Positions 1 through 14,800 of a stretch of 64,000 nucleotides of DNA are shown here, in pieces. Position 1 is the stretch's first letter, and every line of letters starts with the position of its first letter. Source of the stretch: Vespa crabro (lineage: Eukaryota; Arthropoda; Insecta; Hymenoptera; Vespidae); contig NC_060955.1 in the NCBI RefSeq assembly GCF_910589235.1, forward strand, positions 13,040,837 to 13,104,836, written 5' to 3'. Made by a program: the position numbers and the translations under genes. A model generated the notes under the pieces. The model searched no databases. It saw only the letters and a list, made by a program, of their open reading frames with translations, and was not told the DNA's origin.

Positions 1-3000
1 TCATCGAAATACGAAATTTGAAATATCAATCAATATCAATGCTTTTATATTGTATCGACGCAGAATATACAAAGGAACAAGAACATAAGTTTGTCACTAT
101 GTGTAAATACGAGTTTCAACATGAATATTGTAGAAAAATGAGATCGACACATGCGAATTATGTTAAATGCTGAGATAAAATCGTGAACACATTGAAATTA
201 CTCGTACCACAGCTTCAGAAATGTTTCCAATCTATTCGGACATTGTATTTCTGAAGATCAAACATTTATTTTATCTTGGAATCGACGTTATAACCTTGTT
301 TCATATGTTGTATACGATTATTAGCTCATAAAGAAGTATCATCGAAATACGAAATTTGAAATCTCAATCAATATCAATGCTTTTATATTCTATCGACGCA
401 GAATATACAATGGAACAAGAACATAAATTTGTCACTATGTGTAAATACGAGTTTTAACATGAATATTGTCGAAAATTGAGATCGACACATGCGAATTTCT
501 TTAATTGCAGAGATGTAATCGTGAAATCATTGAACTTACTCGTACCATAGCTTGAGAAATGTTTCCAATCTATTCGGACATTGTATTTCTGTAGATCAAA
601 CATTCATTTTATCTTGGAATCGACGTTATAACCTTGTTTCATATTTTATATACGATTATTAGCTCATAAAGAAGTATCATCGAAATACGAAATTTGAAAT
701 CTCAATCAATATCAATGCTATTATATTCTATCGACGCAGAATATATAATGGAACAAGATCATAAGTTTGTCACTATGTGTAAATACGAGTTTCAACATGA
801 ATATTGTAGAAAAATGAGATCGACACATGCGAATTTCGTTAATTGCTGAGATTTAATCGTGAAAGCATTGAACTAACTCCTACCACAGCTTGAGAATTGT
901 TTCCAATCTATTCGGACATTGTATTTCTGAAAATCAAACATCTATTTTATCTTGGAATCGACGTTTTAACCTTGTGTCTTATCGTATATACGTTTTTTCG
1001 TTCATAATGGCGTACCATCGAAATACGAAATAATGACATCTCATTCAAATTCAATTAGTTTATATTCTGTCGACGCAGAATAAAGATTACAACAAGATTA
1101 TATCTTCCTGACTGTGTGTAAATAGAAGTTTTCACATGAAAATTGTCGAAAAATAAGATCGACAAATGCGAATTTTGTTAAATGCTGAGATAAAATCGTG
1201 AACACATTGAAATTAATCGTACCACTGCTTCAGAAATGTTTCCAATCTATTCGGACATTGTATTTCTGAAGATCGAACATTTATTTTATCTTGGAATCGA
1301 CGTTCTAACCTTGTTTCATATGTTATATACGATTATTAGCTCATAAAGAAGTATCATCGAAATACGAAATTTCAAATCTCAATCAATATCAATGCTTTTA
1401 TATTCTATCGACGCAGAATATACAATGGAACAAGAACATAAGTTTGTCACTATGTGTAAATACGAGATTCAACATGAATATTGTAGAAAAATGAGATCGA
1501 CACATGCGAATTTCGTTAATTGCTGAGATTTAATCGTGAAAGCATTGAACTAACTCCTACCACAGCTTGAGAATTGTTTCCAATCTATTCGGACATTGTA
1601 TTTCTGAAAATCAAACATCTATTTTATCTTGGAATCGACGTTTTAACCTTGTGTCTTATCGTATATACGTTTTTTCGTTCATAATGGCGTACCATCGAAA
1701 TACGAAATAATGACATCTCATTCAAATTCAATTAGTTTATATTCTGTCGACGCATAATAAATATTACAACAAGAATATATCTTCCTGACTGTGTGTAAAT
1801 AGAAGTTTTCACATGAAAATTGTCGAAAAATGAGATCGACAAATGCGAATTTTGTTAAATGCTGAGATAAAATCGTGAACACATTGAAATTACTCGTACC
1901 ACAGCTTCAGAAATGTTTCCAATCTATTCGGACATTGTATTTCTGAAGATCAAACATTTATTTTATCTTGGAATCGACGTTATAAACTTGTTTCATATGT
2001 TGTATACGATTATTAGCTCACAAAGAAGTATCATCGAAATACGAAATTTGAAATCTCAATCAATATCAATGCTTTTATATTCTATCGACGCAGAATATAC
2101 AAAGGAACAAGAAAATAAGTTTGTCACTATGTGTAAATACGAGTTTCACCATGAATATTGTCGAAAAATGAGATCGACAAATGCGAATTTTGTTAAATGC
2201 TGAGATAAAATCGTGAACACATTGAAATTACTCGTACCACAGCTTCAGAAATGTTTCCAATCTATTCGGACATTGTATTTCTGAAGATCAAACATTTATT
2301 TTATCTTGGAATCGACGTTATAAACTTGTTTCATATGTTGTATACGATTATTAGCTCATAAAGAAGTATCATCGAAATACGAAATTTGAAATCTCAATCA
2401 ATATCAATGCTTTTATATTCTATCGACGCAGAATATACAAAGGAACAAGAAAATAAGTTTGTCACTATGTGTAAATACGAGTTTCACCATGAATATTGTC
2501 GAAAAATGAGATCGACAAATGCGAATTTTGTTAAATGCTGAGATAAAATCGTGAACACATTGAAATTACTCGTACCACAGCTTCAGAAATGTTTCCAATC
2601 TATTCGGACATTGTATTTCTGAAGATCAAACATTTATTTTATCTTGGAATCGACGTTATAAACTTGTTTCATATGTTGTATACGATTATTAGCTCATAAA
2701 GAATTATCATCGAAATACGAAATTTGAAATCTCAATCAATATCAATGCTATTATATTCTATCGACGCAGAATATACAATGGAACAAGATCATAAGTTTGT
2801 CACTATGTGTAAATACGAGATTCAACATGAATATTGTAGAAAAATGAGATCGACACATGCGAATTTCGTTAATTGCCGAGATTTAATCGTGAAAGCATTG
2901 AACTAACTCCTACCACAGCTTGAGAATTGTTTCCAATCGATTCGGACATTGTATTTCTGAAAATCAAACATCCATTTTATCTTGGAATCGACGTTATAAC

Positions 3001-5076
3001 CTTGTTTCATATTTTATATACGATTATTAGCTCATAAAGGATTATCATCGAAATACGAAATTTGAAATCTCAATCAATATCAATGCTATTATATTCTATC
3101 GACGCAGAATATACAATGGAACAAGATCATAAGTTTGTCACTATGTGTAAATACGAGTTTCAACATGAATATTGTAGAAAAATGAGATCGACACTTGCGA
3201 ATTTCGTTAATTGCTGAGATTTAATCGTGAAAGCATTGAACTAACTCGTACCACAGCCTGAGAATTGTTTCCAATCGATTCGGACATTGTATTTCTGAAG
3301 ATCAAACATCTATTTTATCTTGGAATCGACGTTTTAACCTTGTGTCTTATCGTATATACGTTTTTTCGTTCATAATGGCGTACCATCGAAATACGAAATA
3401 ATGAAATCTCATTCAAATTCAATTAGTTTATATTCTGTCGACGCATAATAAAGATTACAACAAGAATATATCTTCCTGACTGTGTGTAAATAGAAGTTTT
3501 CACATGAAAATTGTCGAAAAATGAGATCGGCAAATGCGAATTTTGTTAAATGCTGAGATAAAATCGTGAACACATTGAAATTACTCGTACCACAGCTTGA
3601 GAAATGTTTCCAATCTATTCGGACATTGTATTTCTGTAGATCAATCATTCATTTTATCTTGGAATCGACGTTATAACCTTGTTTCATATTTTATATACGA
3701 TTATTAGCTCATAAAGAAGTATCATCGAAATACGAAATTTGAAATCTCAATCAATATCAATGCTATTATATTCTATCGACGCAGAATATACAATGGAACA
3801 AGATCATAAGTTTGTCACTATGTGTAAATACGAGTTTCAACATGAATATTGTAGAAAAATGAGATCGACACATGCGAATTTCGTTAATTGCTGAGATTTA
3901 ATCGTGAAAATATGGAACTAACTCGTACCACAGCTTGAGAATTGTTTCCAATCGATTCGGACATTGTATTTCTCAAGATCAAACATCTATTTTATCTTGG
4001 AATCGACGTTTTAACCTTGTGTCTTATCGTATATACGTTTTTTCGTTCATAATGGCGTACCATCGAAATACGAAATAATGAAATCTCATTCAAATTCAAT
4101 TAGTTTATATTCTGTCGACGCATAATAAAGATTACAACAAGAATATATCTTCCTGACTGTGTGTAAATAGAAGTTTTCACATGAAAATTGTCGAAAAATG
4201 AGATCGACAAATGCGAATTTTGTTAAATGCTGAGATAAAATCGTGAACACATTGAAATTACTCGTACCACAGCTTCAGAAATGTTTCCAATCTATTCGGA
4301 CATTGTATTTCTGAAGATCAAACATTTATTTTATCTTGGAATCGACGTTATAACCTTGTTTCATATTTTATATACGATTATTAGCTCATAAAGAAGTATC
4401 ATCGAAATACGAAATTTCAAATCTCAATCAATATCATTGCTTTTATATTCTATCGACGCAGAATATACAATAGAACAAGAACATAAGTTTGTCACTATGT
4501 GTAAATACGAGTTTTAACATGAATATTGTCGAAAATTGAGATCGACACATGCGAATTTCTTTAATTGCAGAGATTTAATCGTGAATGCATTGAACTAACT
4601 CGAACCACAGCTTGAGAAATGTTTCCAATCTATTCGGACATTGTATTTCTGAAGATCAAACATCTATTTTATCTTGGAATCGACGTTTTAACCTTGTTTC
4701 TTATCGTATATACGTTTTTTCGTTCATAATGGCGTACCATCGAAATACGAAATAATGAAATCTCATTCAAATTCAATTAGTTTATATACTGTCGACGCAG
4801 AATAAAGATTACAACAAGAATATATCTTCCTGACTGTGTGTAAATAGAAGTTTTCACATGAAAATTGTCGAAAATTGAGATCGACACATGCGAATTTTGT
4901 TAAATGCTGAGATAAAATCGTGAAATCATTGAACTTACTCGTACCACAGCTTGAGAAATGTTTCCAATCTATTCGGACATTGTATTTCTTAAGATCAATC
5001 ATCCATTTTATCTTGGAATCGACGTTATAACCTTGTTTCATATTTTATATACGATTATTAGCTCATAAAGAAGTAT
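1..5076 (+). repeat. Heterogeneous left block, about 15 monomers
   Basis: This is the most mixed part of the window. It holds A-type monomers with 'gatcataag' and 'ctgaga', B monomers near 1016, 1693, 3382, 4060 and 4738, and A/B hybrids with an A-like first half and a B-like second half ('gtgaacacattg'). The B monomers near 3382 and 4738 switch to a D-like second half at two different points, one late in the monomer and one around 'atcgtga'. I could not fit a single higher-order period across the block. That could mean it lies nearer the array edge or is less recently homogenised, but this is inference because no flank is visible. Confidence 0.85.
2032..2707 (+). repeat. Adjacent twin A/B hybrid monomers
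   Basis: Two neighbouring 338 bp monomers (2032-2369 and 2370-2707) share rare variants found almost nowhere else: 'aaaggaac', 'agaaaataag' and 'tttcaccatg'. The first half is A-like ('tttgaaatctcaatc') and the second half is B-like ('cgacaaatgcg', 'gtgaacacattg', 'cagcttcag'). Shared private variants in adjacent copies indicate a recent single-monomer duplication. The hybrid structure is the reciprocal of the B/D hybrids found further right. A related hybrid occupies the first 338 bases, where the body also has 'aaaggaac'. Confidence 0.9.
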
Positions 5077-6768
5077 CGTCGAAATACGAAATTTGAAATC
5101 TCAATCAATATCAATGCTATTATATTCTGTCGACGCAGAATACACAATGGAACAAGAACATAAGTTTGTCACAATGTGTAAATACGAGTTTTAACAAGAA
5201 TATTGTCGAAAATTGAGATCGACACATGCGAATTTCTTTAATTGCAGAGATGTAATCGTGAAATCATTGAACTTACTCGTACCACAGCTTGAGAAATGTT
5301 TCCAATCTATTCGGACATTGTATTTCTGAAGATCAAACATCCATTTTATCTTGGAATCGACGTTATAACCTTGTTTCATATTTTATATACGATTATTAGC
5401 TCATAAAGAAGTATCATAGAAATACGAAATTTGAAATCTCAATCAATATCAATGCTATTATATTCTATCGACGCAGAATATACAATGGAACAAGATCATA
5501 TGTTTGTCACTATGTGTAAATACGAGTTTCAACATGAATATTGTAGAAAAATGAGATCGTCACATGCGAATTTCGTTAATTGCTGAGATTTAATCGTAAA
5601 AGCATTGAACTAACTCCTACCACAGCTTGAGAATTGTTTCCAATCGATTCGGACATTGTATTTCTGAAAATCAAACATCTATTTTATCTTGGAATCGACG
5701 TTTTAACCTTGTGTCTTATCGTATATACGTTTTTTCGTTCATAATGGCGTACCATCGAAATACGAAATAATGAAATCTCATTCAAATTCAATTAGTTTAT
5801 ATTCTGTCGACGCATAATAAAGATTACAACAAGAATATATCTTCCTGACTGTGTGTAAATAGAAGTTTTCACATGAAAATTGTCGAAAAATGAGATCGAC
5901 AAATGCGAATTTTGTTAAAAGCTGAGATAAAATCGTGAACACATTGAAATTACTCGTACCACAGCTTCAGAAATGTTTCCAATCTATTCGGACATTGTAT
6001 TTCTGAAGATCAAACATTTATCTTATCTTGGAATCGACGTTATAACCTTGTTTCATATGTAGTATACGATTATTAGCTCATAAAGAAGTATCATCGAAAT
6101 ACGAAATTTGAAATCTCAATCAATATCAATGCTATTATATTCTGTCGACGCAGAATACACAATGGAACAAGAACATAAGTTTGTCACTATGTGTAAATTC
6201 GAGTTTCAACATGAATATTGTAGAAAAATGAGATCGACACATGCGAATTTCGTTAATTGCAGAGATTTAATCGTGAAAGCATTGAACTAACACGTACCAC
6301 AGCTTGAGAATTGTTTCCAATCGATTCGGACATTGTATTTCTGAAGATCAAACATCTATTTTATATTGGAATCGACGTTTTAACCTTGTTTCTTATCGTA
6401 TATACGTTTTTTCGTTCATAATGGCGTACCATCGAAATACGAAATAATGAAATCTCATTCAAATTCAATTAGTTTATATTCTGTCGACGCAGAATAAAGA
6501 TTACAACAAGAATATATCTGCCTGACTGTGTGTAAATAGAAGTTTTAACAAGAAAATTGTCGAAAAATGAGATCGACAAATGCGAATTTTGTTAAATGCT
6601 GAGATAAAATCGTGAACACATTGAAATTACTCGTACCACAGCTTCAGAAATGTTTCCAATCTATTCGGACATTGTATTTCTGAAGATCAAACATCCATTT
6701 TATCTTGGAATCGACGTTTTAACCTTGTTTCATATGTTGTATACGATTATTAGCTCATAAAGAAGTAT

Positions 6769-7444
6769 CATCGAAATACGAAATTTCAAATCTCAATCGA
6801 TATCAATGCTTTTATATTCTATCGACGCAGAATATACAATGGAACAAGAACATAAGTTTGTCACTATGTGTAAATACGAGTTTTAACATGAATATTGTCG
6901 AAAATTGAGATCGACACATGCGAATTTCTTTAATTGCAGAGATGTAATCGTGAAATCATTGAACTTACTCGTACCACAGCTTGAGAAATGTTTCCAATCT
7001 ATTCGGACATTGTATTTCTTAAGATCAATCATCCATTTTATCTTGGAATCGACGTTATAACCTTGTTTCATATTTTATATACGATTATTAGCTCATAAAG
7101 AAGTATCGTCGAAATACGAAATTTCAAATCTCAATCAATATCAATGCTATTATATTCTGTCGACGCAGAATACACAATGGAACAAGAACATAAGTTTGTC
7201 ACTATGTGTAAATACGAGTTTTAACATGAATATTGTCGAAAATTGAGATCGACACATGCGAATTTCTTTAATTGCAGAGATGTAATCGTGAAATCATTGA
7301 ACTTACTCGTACCACAGCTTGAGAAATGTTTCCAATCTATTCGGACATTGTATTTCTTAAGATCAATCATCCATTTTATCTTGGAATCGACGTTATAACC
7401 TTGTTTCATATTTTATATACGATTATTAGCTCATAAAGAAGTAT
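6769..7444 (+). repeat. Single-monomer tandem duplication
   Basis: Monomers 6769-7106 and 7107-7444 share 'aatttcaaatctc', 'cactatgtg', 'aaaattgag' and the uncommon 'cttaagatcaatc'. The matching part of the next large unit (from 13537) has only one such monomer before the 'tctctatcaatatc' monomer, which sits at 7445 here and at 13875 there. The offset between the two large units therefore drops from 6768 to 6430 at this point, which places an extra monomer here or a loss in the other copy. Confidence 0.8.
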
Positions 7445-8459
7445 CGTCGAAATACGAAATTTGAAATCTCTATCAATATCAATGCTATTATATTCTGTCG
7501 ACGCAGAATACACAATGGAACAAGAACATAAGTTTGTCACAATGTGTAAATACGAGTTTTAACAAGAATATTGTCGAAAATTGAGATCGACACATGCGAA
7601 TTTCTTTAATTGCAGAGATGTAATCGTGAAATCATTGAACTTACTCGTACCACAGCTTGAGAAATGTTTCCAATCGATTCGGACATTGTATTTCTGAAGA
7701 TCAAACATCTATTTTATCTTGGAATCGACGTTTTAACCTTGTGTCTTATCGTATATACGTTTTTTCGTTCATAATGGCGTACCATCGAAATACGAAATAA
7801 TGAAATCTCATTCAAATTCAATTAGTTTATATTCTGTCGACGCATAATAAAGATTACAACAAGAATATATCTTCCTGACTGTGTGTAAATAGAAGTTTTC
7901 ACATGAAAATTGTCGAAAAATGAGATCGACAAATGCGAATTTTGTTAAATGCTGAGATAAAATCGTGAACACATTGAAATTACTCGTACCACAGCTTCAG
8001 AAATGTTTCCAATCTATTCGGACATTGTATTTCTGAAGATCAAACATTTATTTTATCTTGGAATCGACGTTATAACCTTGTTTCATATGTTGTATACGAT
8101 TATTAGCTCATAAAGAAGTATCATCGAAATACGAAATTTGAAATCTCAATCAATATCAATGCTATTATATTCTGTCGACGCAGAATACACAATGGAACAA
8201 GAACATAAGTTTGTCACTATGTGTAAATACGAGTTTTAACATGAATATTGTCGAAAATTGAGATCGACACATGCGAATTTCTTTAATTGCAGAGATGTAA
8301 TCGTGAAATCATAAAACTTACTCGTACCACAGCTTGATAAATGTTTCCAATCTATACGGACATTGTATTTCTGTAGATCAAACATTCATTTTATCTTGGA
8401 ATCGACGTTATAACCTTGTTTCATATTTTATATACGATTATTAGCTCATAAAGAAGTAT

Positions 8460-9813
8460 CATCGAAATACGAAATAATGAAATCTCATTCAAATTCAATT
8501 AGTTTATATTCTGTCGACGCATAATAAAGATTACAACAAGAATATATCTTCCTGACTGTGTGTAAATAGAAGTTTTCACATGAAAATTGTCGAAAAATGA
8601 GATCGACAAATGCGAATTTCTTTAATTGCAGAGATGTAATCGTGAAATCATTGAACTTACTCGTACCACAGCTTGAGAAATGTTTCCAATCTATTCGGAC
8701 ATTGTATTTCTTAAGATCAAACATCCATTTTATCTTGGAATCGACGTTTTAACCTTGTTTCATATGTTGTATACGATTATTAGCTCATAAAGAAGTATCA
8801 TCGAAATACGAAATTTCAAATCTCAATCGATATCAATGCTTTTATATTCTATCGACGCAGAATATACAATGGAACAAGAACATAAGTTTGTCACTATGTG
8901 TAAATACGAGTTTTAACATGAATATTGTCGAAAATTGAGATCGACACATGCGAATTTCTTTAATTGCAGAGATGTAATCGTGAAATCATAAAACTTACTC
9001 GTACCACAGCTTGATAAATGTTTCCAATCTATACGGACATTGTATTTCTGTAGATCAAACATTCATTTTATCTTGGAATCGACGTTATAACCTTGTTTCA
9101 TATTTTATATACGATTATTAGCTCATAAAGAAGTATCATCGAAATACGAAATAATGAAATCTCATTCAAATTCAATTAGTTTATATTCTGTCGACGCATA
9201 ATAAAGATTACAACAAGAATATATCTTCCTGACTGTGTGTAAATAGAAGTTTTCACATGAAAATTGTCGAAAAATGAGATCGACAAATGCGAATTTCTTT
9301 AATTGCAGAGATGTAATCGTGAAATCATTGAACTTACTCGTACCACAGCTTGAGAAATGTTTCCAATCTATTCGGACATTGTATTTCTTAAGATCAAACA
9401 TCCATTTTATCTTGGAATCGACGTTTTAACCTTGTTTCATATGTTGTATACGATTATTAGCTCATAAAGAAGTATCATCGAAATACGAAATTTCAAATCT
9501 CAATCGATATCAATGCTTTTATATTCTATCGACGCAGAATATACAATGGAACAAGAACATAAGTTTGTCACTATGTGTAAATACGAGTTTTAACATGAAT
9601 ATTGTCGAAAATTGAGATCGACACATGCGAATTTCTTTAATTGCAGAGATGTAATCGTGAAATCATTGAACTTACTCGTACCACAGCTTGAGAAATGTTT
9701 CCAATCTATTCGGACATTGTATTTCTTAAGATCAAACATCCATTTTATCTTGTAATCGACGTTATAACCTTGTTTCATATTTTATATACGATTATTAGCT
9801 CATAAAGAAGTAT
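8460..9813 (+). repeat. 677-bp duplication carrying a B/D hybrid monomer
   Basis: A B-type first half joined to a D-type second half starts at 8460 and again at 9137, 677 bp (two monomers) later. Neighbouring diagnostic sites 'catcataaaact'-like, 'cttgataaatg' and 'tatacgg' also repeat at this spacing. The switch lies just after 'gcgaattt', where B would continue 'tgttaaatgctgag' but the D version 'ctttaattgcag' follows. Both hybrids are preceded by the ordinary A-type junction tail rather than the usual B tail. The equivalent place in the next large unit (14890) has one copy of the pair. Confidence 0.85.
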
Positions 9814-11844
9814 CATCGAAATACGAAATTTGAAATCTCAATCAATATCAATGCTATTATATTCTGTCGACGCAGAATACACAATGGAACAAGAACATAA
9901 GTTTGTCACAATGTGTAAATACGAGTTTTAACAAGAATATTGTCGAAAATTGAGATCGACACATGCGAATTTCTTTAATTGCAGAGATGTAATCGTAAAA
10001 TCATTGAACTTACTCGTACCACAGCTTGAGAAATGTTTCCAATCGATTCGGACATTGTATTTCTGAAAATCAAACATCTATTTTATCTTGGAATCGACGT
10101 TTTAACCTTGTGTCTTATCGTATATACGTTTTTTCGTTCATAATGGCGTACCATCGAAATACGAAATAATGACATCTCATTCAAATTCAATTAGTTTATA
10201 TTCTCTCGACGCATAATAAAGATTACAACAAGAATATATCTTCCTGACTGTGTGTAAATAGAAGTTTTCACATGAAAATTGTCGAAAAATGAGATCGACA
10301 AATGCGAATTTTGTTAAATGCTGAGATAAAATCGTGAACACATTGAAATTACTCGTACCACAGCTTCAGAAATGTTTCCAATCTATTCGGACATTGTATT
10401 TCTGAAGATCGAACATTTATTTTATCTTGGAATCGACGTTCTAACCTTGTTTCATATGTTATATACGATTATTAGCTCATAAAGAAGTATCATCGAAATA
10501 CGAAATTTCAAATCTCAATCAATATCAATGCTTTTATATTCTATCGACGCAGAATATACAATGGAACAAGAACATAAGTTTGTCACTATGTTTAAATACG
10601 AGTTTCAACATGAATATTGTAGAAAAATGAGATCCACACATGCGAATTTCGTTAATTGCAGAGATTTAATCGTGAATGCATTGAAATAACTCGAACCACA
10701 GCTTGAGAATTGTTTCCAATCGATTCGGACATTGTATTTCTTAAGATCAAACATCTATTTTATCTTGGAATCGACGTTTTAACCTTGTTTCTTATCGTAT
10801 ATACGTTTTTTCGTTCATAATGGCGTACCATCGAATTACGAAATAATGAAATCTCATTCAAATTCAATTAGTTTATATACTGTCGACGCAGAATAAAGAT
10901 TACAACAAGAATATATCTTCCTGACTGTGTGTAAATAGAAGTTTTCACATGATAATTGTCGAAAAATGAGATCGACAAATGCGAATTTTGTTAAATGCTG
11001 AGATAAAATCGTGTACACATTGAAATTACTCGTACCACAGCTTCAGAAATGTTTCCAATCTATTCGGACATTGTATTTCTGAAGATCGAACATTTATTTT
11101 ATATTGGAATCGACGTTCTAACCTTGTTTCATATGTTATATACGATTAATAGCTCATAAAGAAGTACCATCGAAATACGAAATTTCAAATCTCAATCAAT
11201 ATCAATGCTTTTATATTCTATCGACGCAGAATATACAATGGAACAAGAACATAAGTTTGTCACTATGTGTAAATACGAGTTTTAACATGAATATTGTCGA
11301 AAATTGAGATCGACACATGCGAATTTCTTTAATTGCAGAGATGTAATCGTGAAATCATAAAACTTACTCGTACCACAGCTTGATAAATGTTTCCAATCTA
11401 TACGGACATTGTATTTCTGAAGATCAAACATCTATTTTATCTTGGAATCGACGTTTTAACCTTGTGTCTTATCGTATATACGTTTTTTCGTTCATAATGG
11501 CGTACCATCGAAATACGAAATAATGAAATCTCATTCAAATTCAATTAGTTTATATTCTGTCGACGCATAATAAAGATTACAACAAGAATATATCTTCCTG
11601 ACTGTGTGTAAATAGAAGTTTTCACATGAAAATTGTCGAAAAATGAGATCGACAAATGCGAATTTTGTTAAATGCTGAGATAAAATCGTGAACACATTGA
11701 AATTACTCGTACCACAGCTTCAGAAATGTTTCCAATCTATTCGGACATTGTATTTCTTAAGATCAAACATCCATTTTATCTTGGAATCGACGTTATAACC
11801 TTTTTTCATATTTTATATACGATTATTAGCTCATAAAGAAGTAT

Positions 11845-14800
11845 CGTCGAAATACGAAATTTGAAATCTCAATCAATATCAATGCTATTATATTCTGTCG
11901 ACGCAGAATACACAATGGAACAAGAACATAAGTTTGTCACAATGTGTAAATACGAGTTTTAACAAGAATATTGTCGAAAATTGAGATCGACACATGCGAA
12001 TTTCTTTAATTGCAGAGATGTAATCGTGAAATCATTGAACTTACTCGTACCACAGCTTGAGAAATGTTTCCAATCTATTCGGACATTGTATTTCTGAAGA
12101 TCAAACATCCATTTTATCTTGGAATCGACGTTATAACCTTGTTTCATATTTTATATACGATTATTAGCTCATAAAGAAGTATCATAGAAATACGAAATTT
12201 GAAATCTCAATCAATATCAATGCTATTATATTCTATCGACGCAGAATATACAATGGAACAAGATCATATGTTTGTCACTATGTGTAAATACGAGTTTCAA
12301 CATGAATATTGTAGAAAAATGAGATCGTCACATGCGAATTTCGTTAATTGCTGAGATTTAATCGTAAAAGCATTGAACTAACTCCTACCACAGCTTGAGA
12401 ATTGTTTCCAATCGATTCGGACATTGTATTTCTGAAAATCAAACATCTATTTTATCTTGGAATCGACGTTTTAACCTTGTGTCTTATCGTATATACGTTT
12501 TTTCGTTCATAATGGCGTACCATCGAAATACGAAATAATGAAATCTCGTTCAAATTCAATTAGTTTATATTCTGTCGACGCATAATAAAGATTTCAACAA
12601 GAATATATCTTCCTGACTGTGTGTAAATAGATGTTTTCACATGAAAATTGTCGAAAAATGAGATCGACAAATGCGAATTTTGTTAAATGCTGAGATAAAA
12701 TCGTGAACACATTGAAATTACTCGTACCACAGCTTCAGAAATGTTTCCAATCTATTCGGACATTGTATTTCTTAAGATCAAACATCCATTTTATCTTGGA
12801 ATCGACGTTATAACCTTGTTTCATATGTAGTATACGATTATTAGCTCATAAAGAATTATCATCGAAATACGAAATTTGAAATCTCAATCAATATCAATGC
12901 TATTATATTCTGTCGACGCAGAATACACAATGGAACAAGAACATAAGTTTGTCACTATGTGTAAATTCGAGTTTCAACATGAATATTGTAGAAAAATGAG
13001 ATCGACACATGCGAATTTCGTTAATTGCAGAGATTTAATCGTGAAAGCATTGAATTAACACGTACCACAGCTTGAGAATTGTTTCCAATCGATTCGGACA
13101 TTGTTTTTCTGAAGATCAAACATCTATTTTATATTGGAATCGACGTTTTAACCTTGTTTCTTATCGTATATACGTTTTTTCGTTCATAATGGCGTACCAT
13201 CGAAATACGAAATAATGAAATCTCATTCAAATTCAATTAGTTTATATTCTGTCGACGCAGAATAAAGATTACAACAAGAATATATCTGCCTGACTGTGTG
13301 TAAATAGAAGTTTTAACAAGAAAATTGTCGAAAAATGAGATCGACAAATGCGAATTTTGTTAAATGCTGAGATAAAATCGTGAACACATTGAAATTACTC
13401 GTACCACAACTTCAGAAATGTTTCCAATCTGTTCGGACATTGTATTTCTGAAGATCAAACATCCATTTTATCTTGGAATCGACGTTTTAACCTTGTTTCA
13501 TATGTTGTATACGATTATTAGCTCATAAAGAAGTATCATCGAAATACGAAATTTCAAATCTCAATCGATATCAATGCTTTTATATTCTATCGACGCAGAA
13601 TATACAATGGAACAAGAACATAAGTTTGTCACTATGTGTAAATACGAGTTTTAACATGAATATTGTCGAAAATTGAGATCGACACATGCGAATTTCTTTA
13701 ATTGCAGAGATGTAATCGTGAAATCATTGAACTTACTCGTACCACAGCTTGAGAAATGTTTCCAATCTATTCGGACATTGTATTTCTTAAGATCAATCAT
13801 CCATTTTATCTTGGAATCGACGTTATAACCTTGTTTCATATTTTATATACGATTATTAGCTCATAAAGAAGTATCGTCGAAATACGAAATTTGAAATCTC
13901 TATCAATATCAATGCTATTATATTCTGTCGACGCAGAATACACAATGGAACAAGAACATAAGTTTGTCACAATGTGTAAATACGAGTTTTAACAAGAATA
14001 TTGTCGAAAATTGAGATCGACACATGCGAATTTCTTTAATTGCAGAGATGTAATCGTGAAATCATTGAACTTACTCGTACCACAGCTTGAGAAATGTTTC
14101 CAATCGATTCGGACATTGTATTTCTGAAGATCAAACATCTATTTTATCTTGGAATCGACGTTTTAACCTTGTGTCTTATCGTATATACGTTTTTTCGTTC
14201 ATAATGGCGTACCATCGAAATACGAAATAATGAAATCTCATTCAAATTCAATTAGTTTATATTCTGTCGACGCATAATAAAGATTACAACAAGAATATAT
14301 CTTCCTGACTGTGTGTAAATAGAAGTTTTCACATGAAAATTGTCGAAAAATGAGATCGACAAATGCGAATTTTGTTAAATGCTGAGATAAAATCGTGAAC
14401 ACATTGAAATTACTCGTACCACAGCTTCAGAAATGTTTCCAATCTATTCGGACATTGTATTTCTGAAGATCAAACATTTATTTTATCTTGGAATCGACGT
14501 TATAACCTTGTTTCATATGTTGTATACGATTATTAGCTCATAAAGAAGTATCATCGAAATACGAAATTTGAAATCTCAATCAATATCAATGCTATTATAT
14601 TCTGTCGACGCAGAATACACAATGGAACAAGAACATAAGTTTGTCACTATGTGTAAATACGAGTTTTAACATGAATATTGTCGAAAATTGAGATCGACAC
14701 ATGCGAATTTCTTTAATTGCAGAGATGTAATCGTGAAATCATAAAACTTACTCGTACCACAGCTTGATAAATGTTTCCAATCTATACGGACATTGTATTT

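Larger units (their letters stand above)
5077..11844 (+). repeat. Large higher-order unit, copy 1 (6768 bp, 20 monomers)
   Basis: The rare start variant 'gtatcgtcg' at 5077 recurs at 11845, exactly 6768 bp later, and the following monomers match in order, for example the C monomers near 6092 and 12860. Copy 1 carries two local expansions that copy 2 lacks: an extra single monomer at 6769-7444 and an extra monomer pair around 8460-9136. Removing those three monomers leaves 5753 bp, or 17 monomers. The copies are recognisably homologous but have point differences, so the duplication is older than the arrays on the right. Confidence 0.85.
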
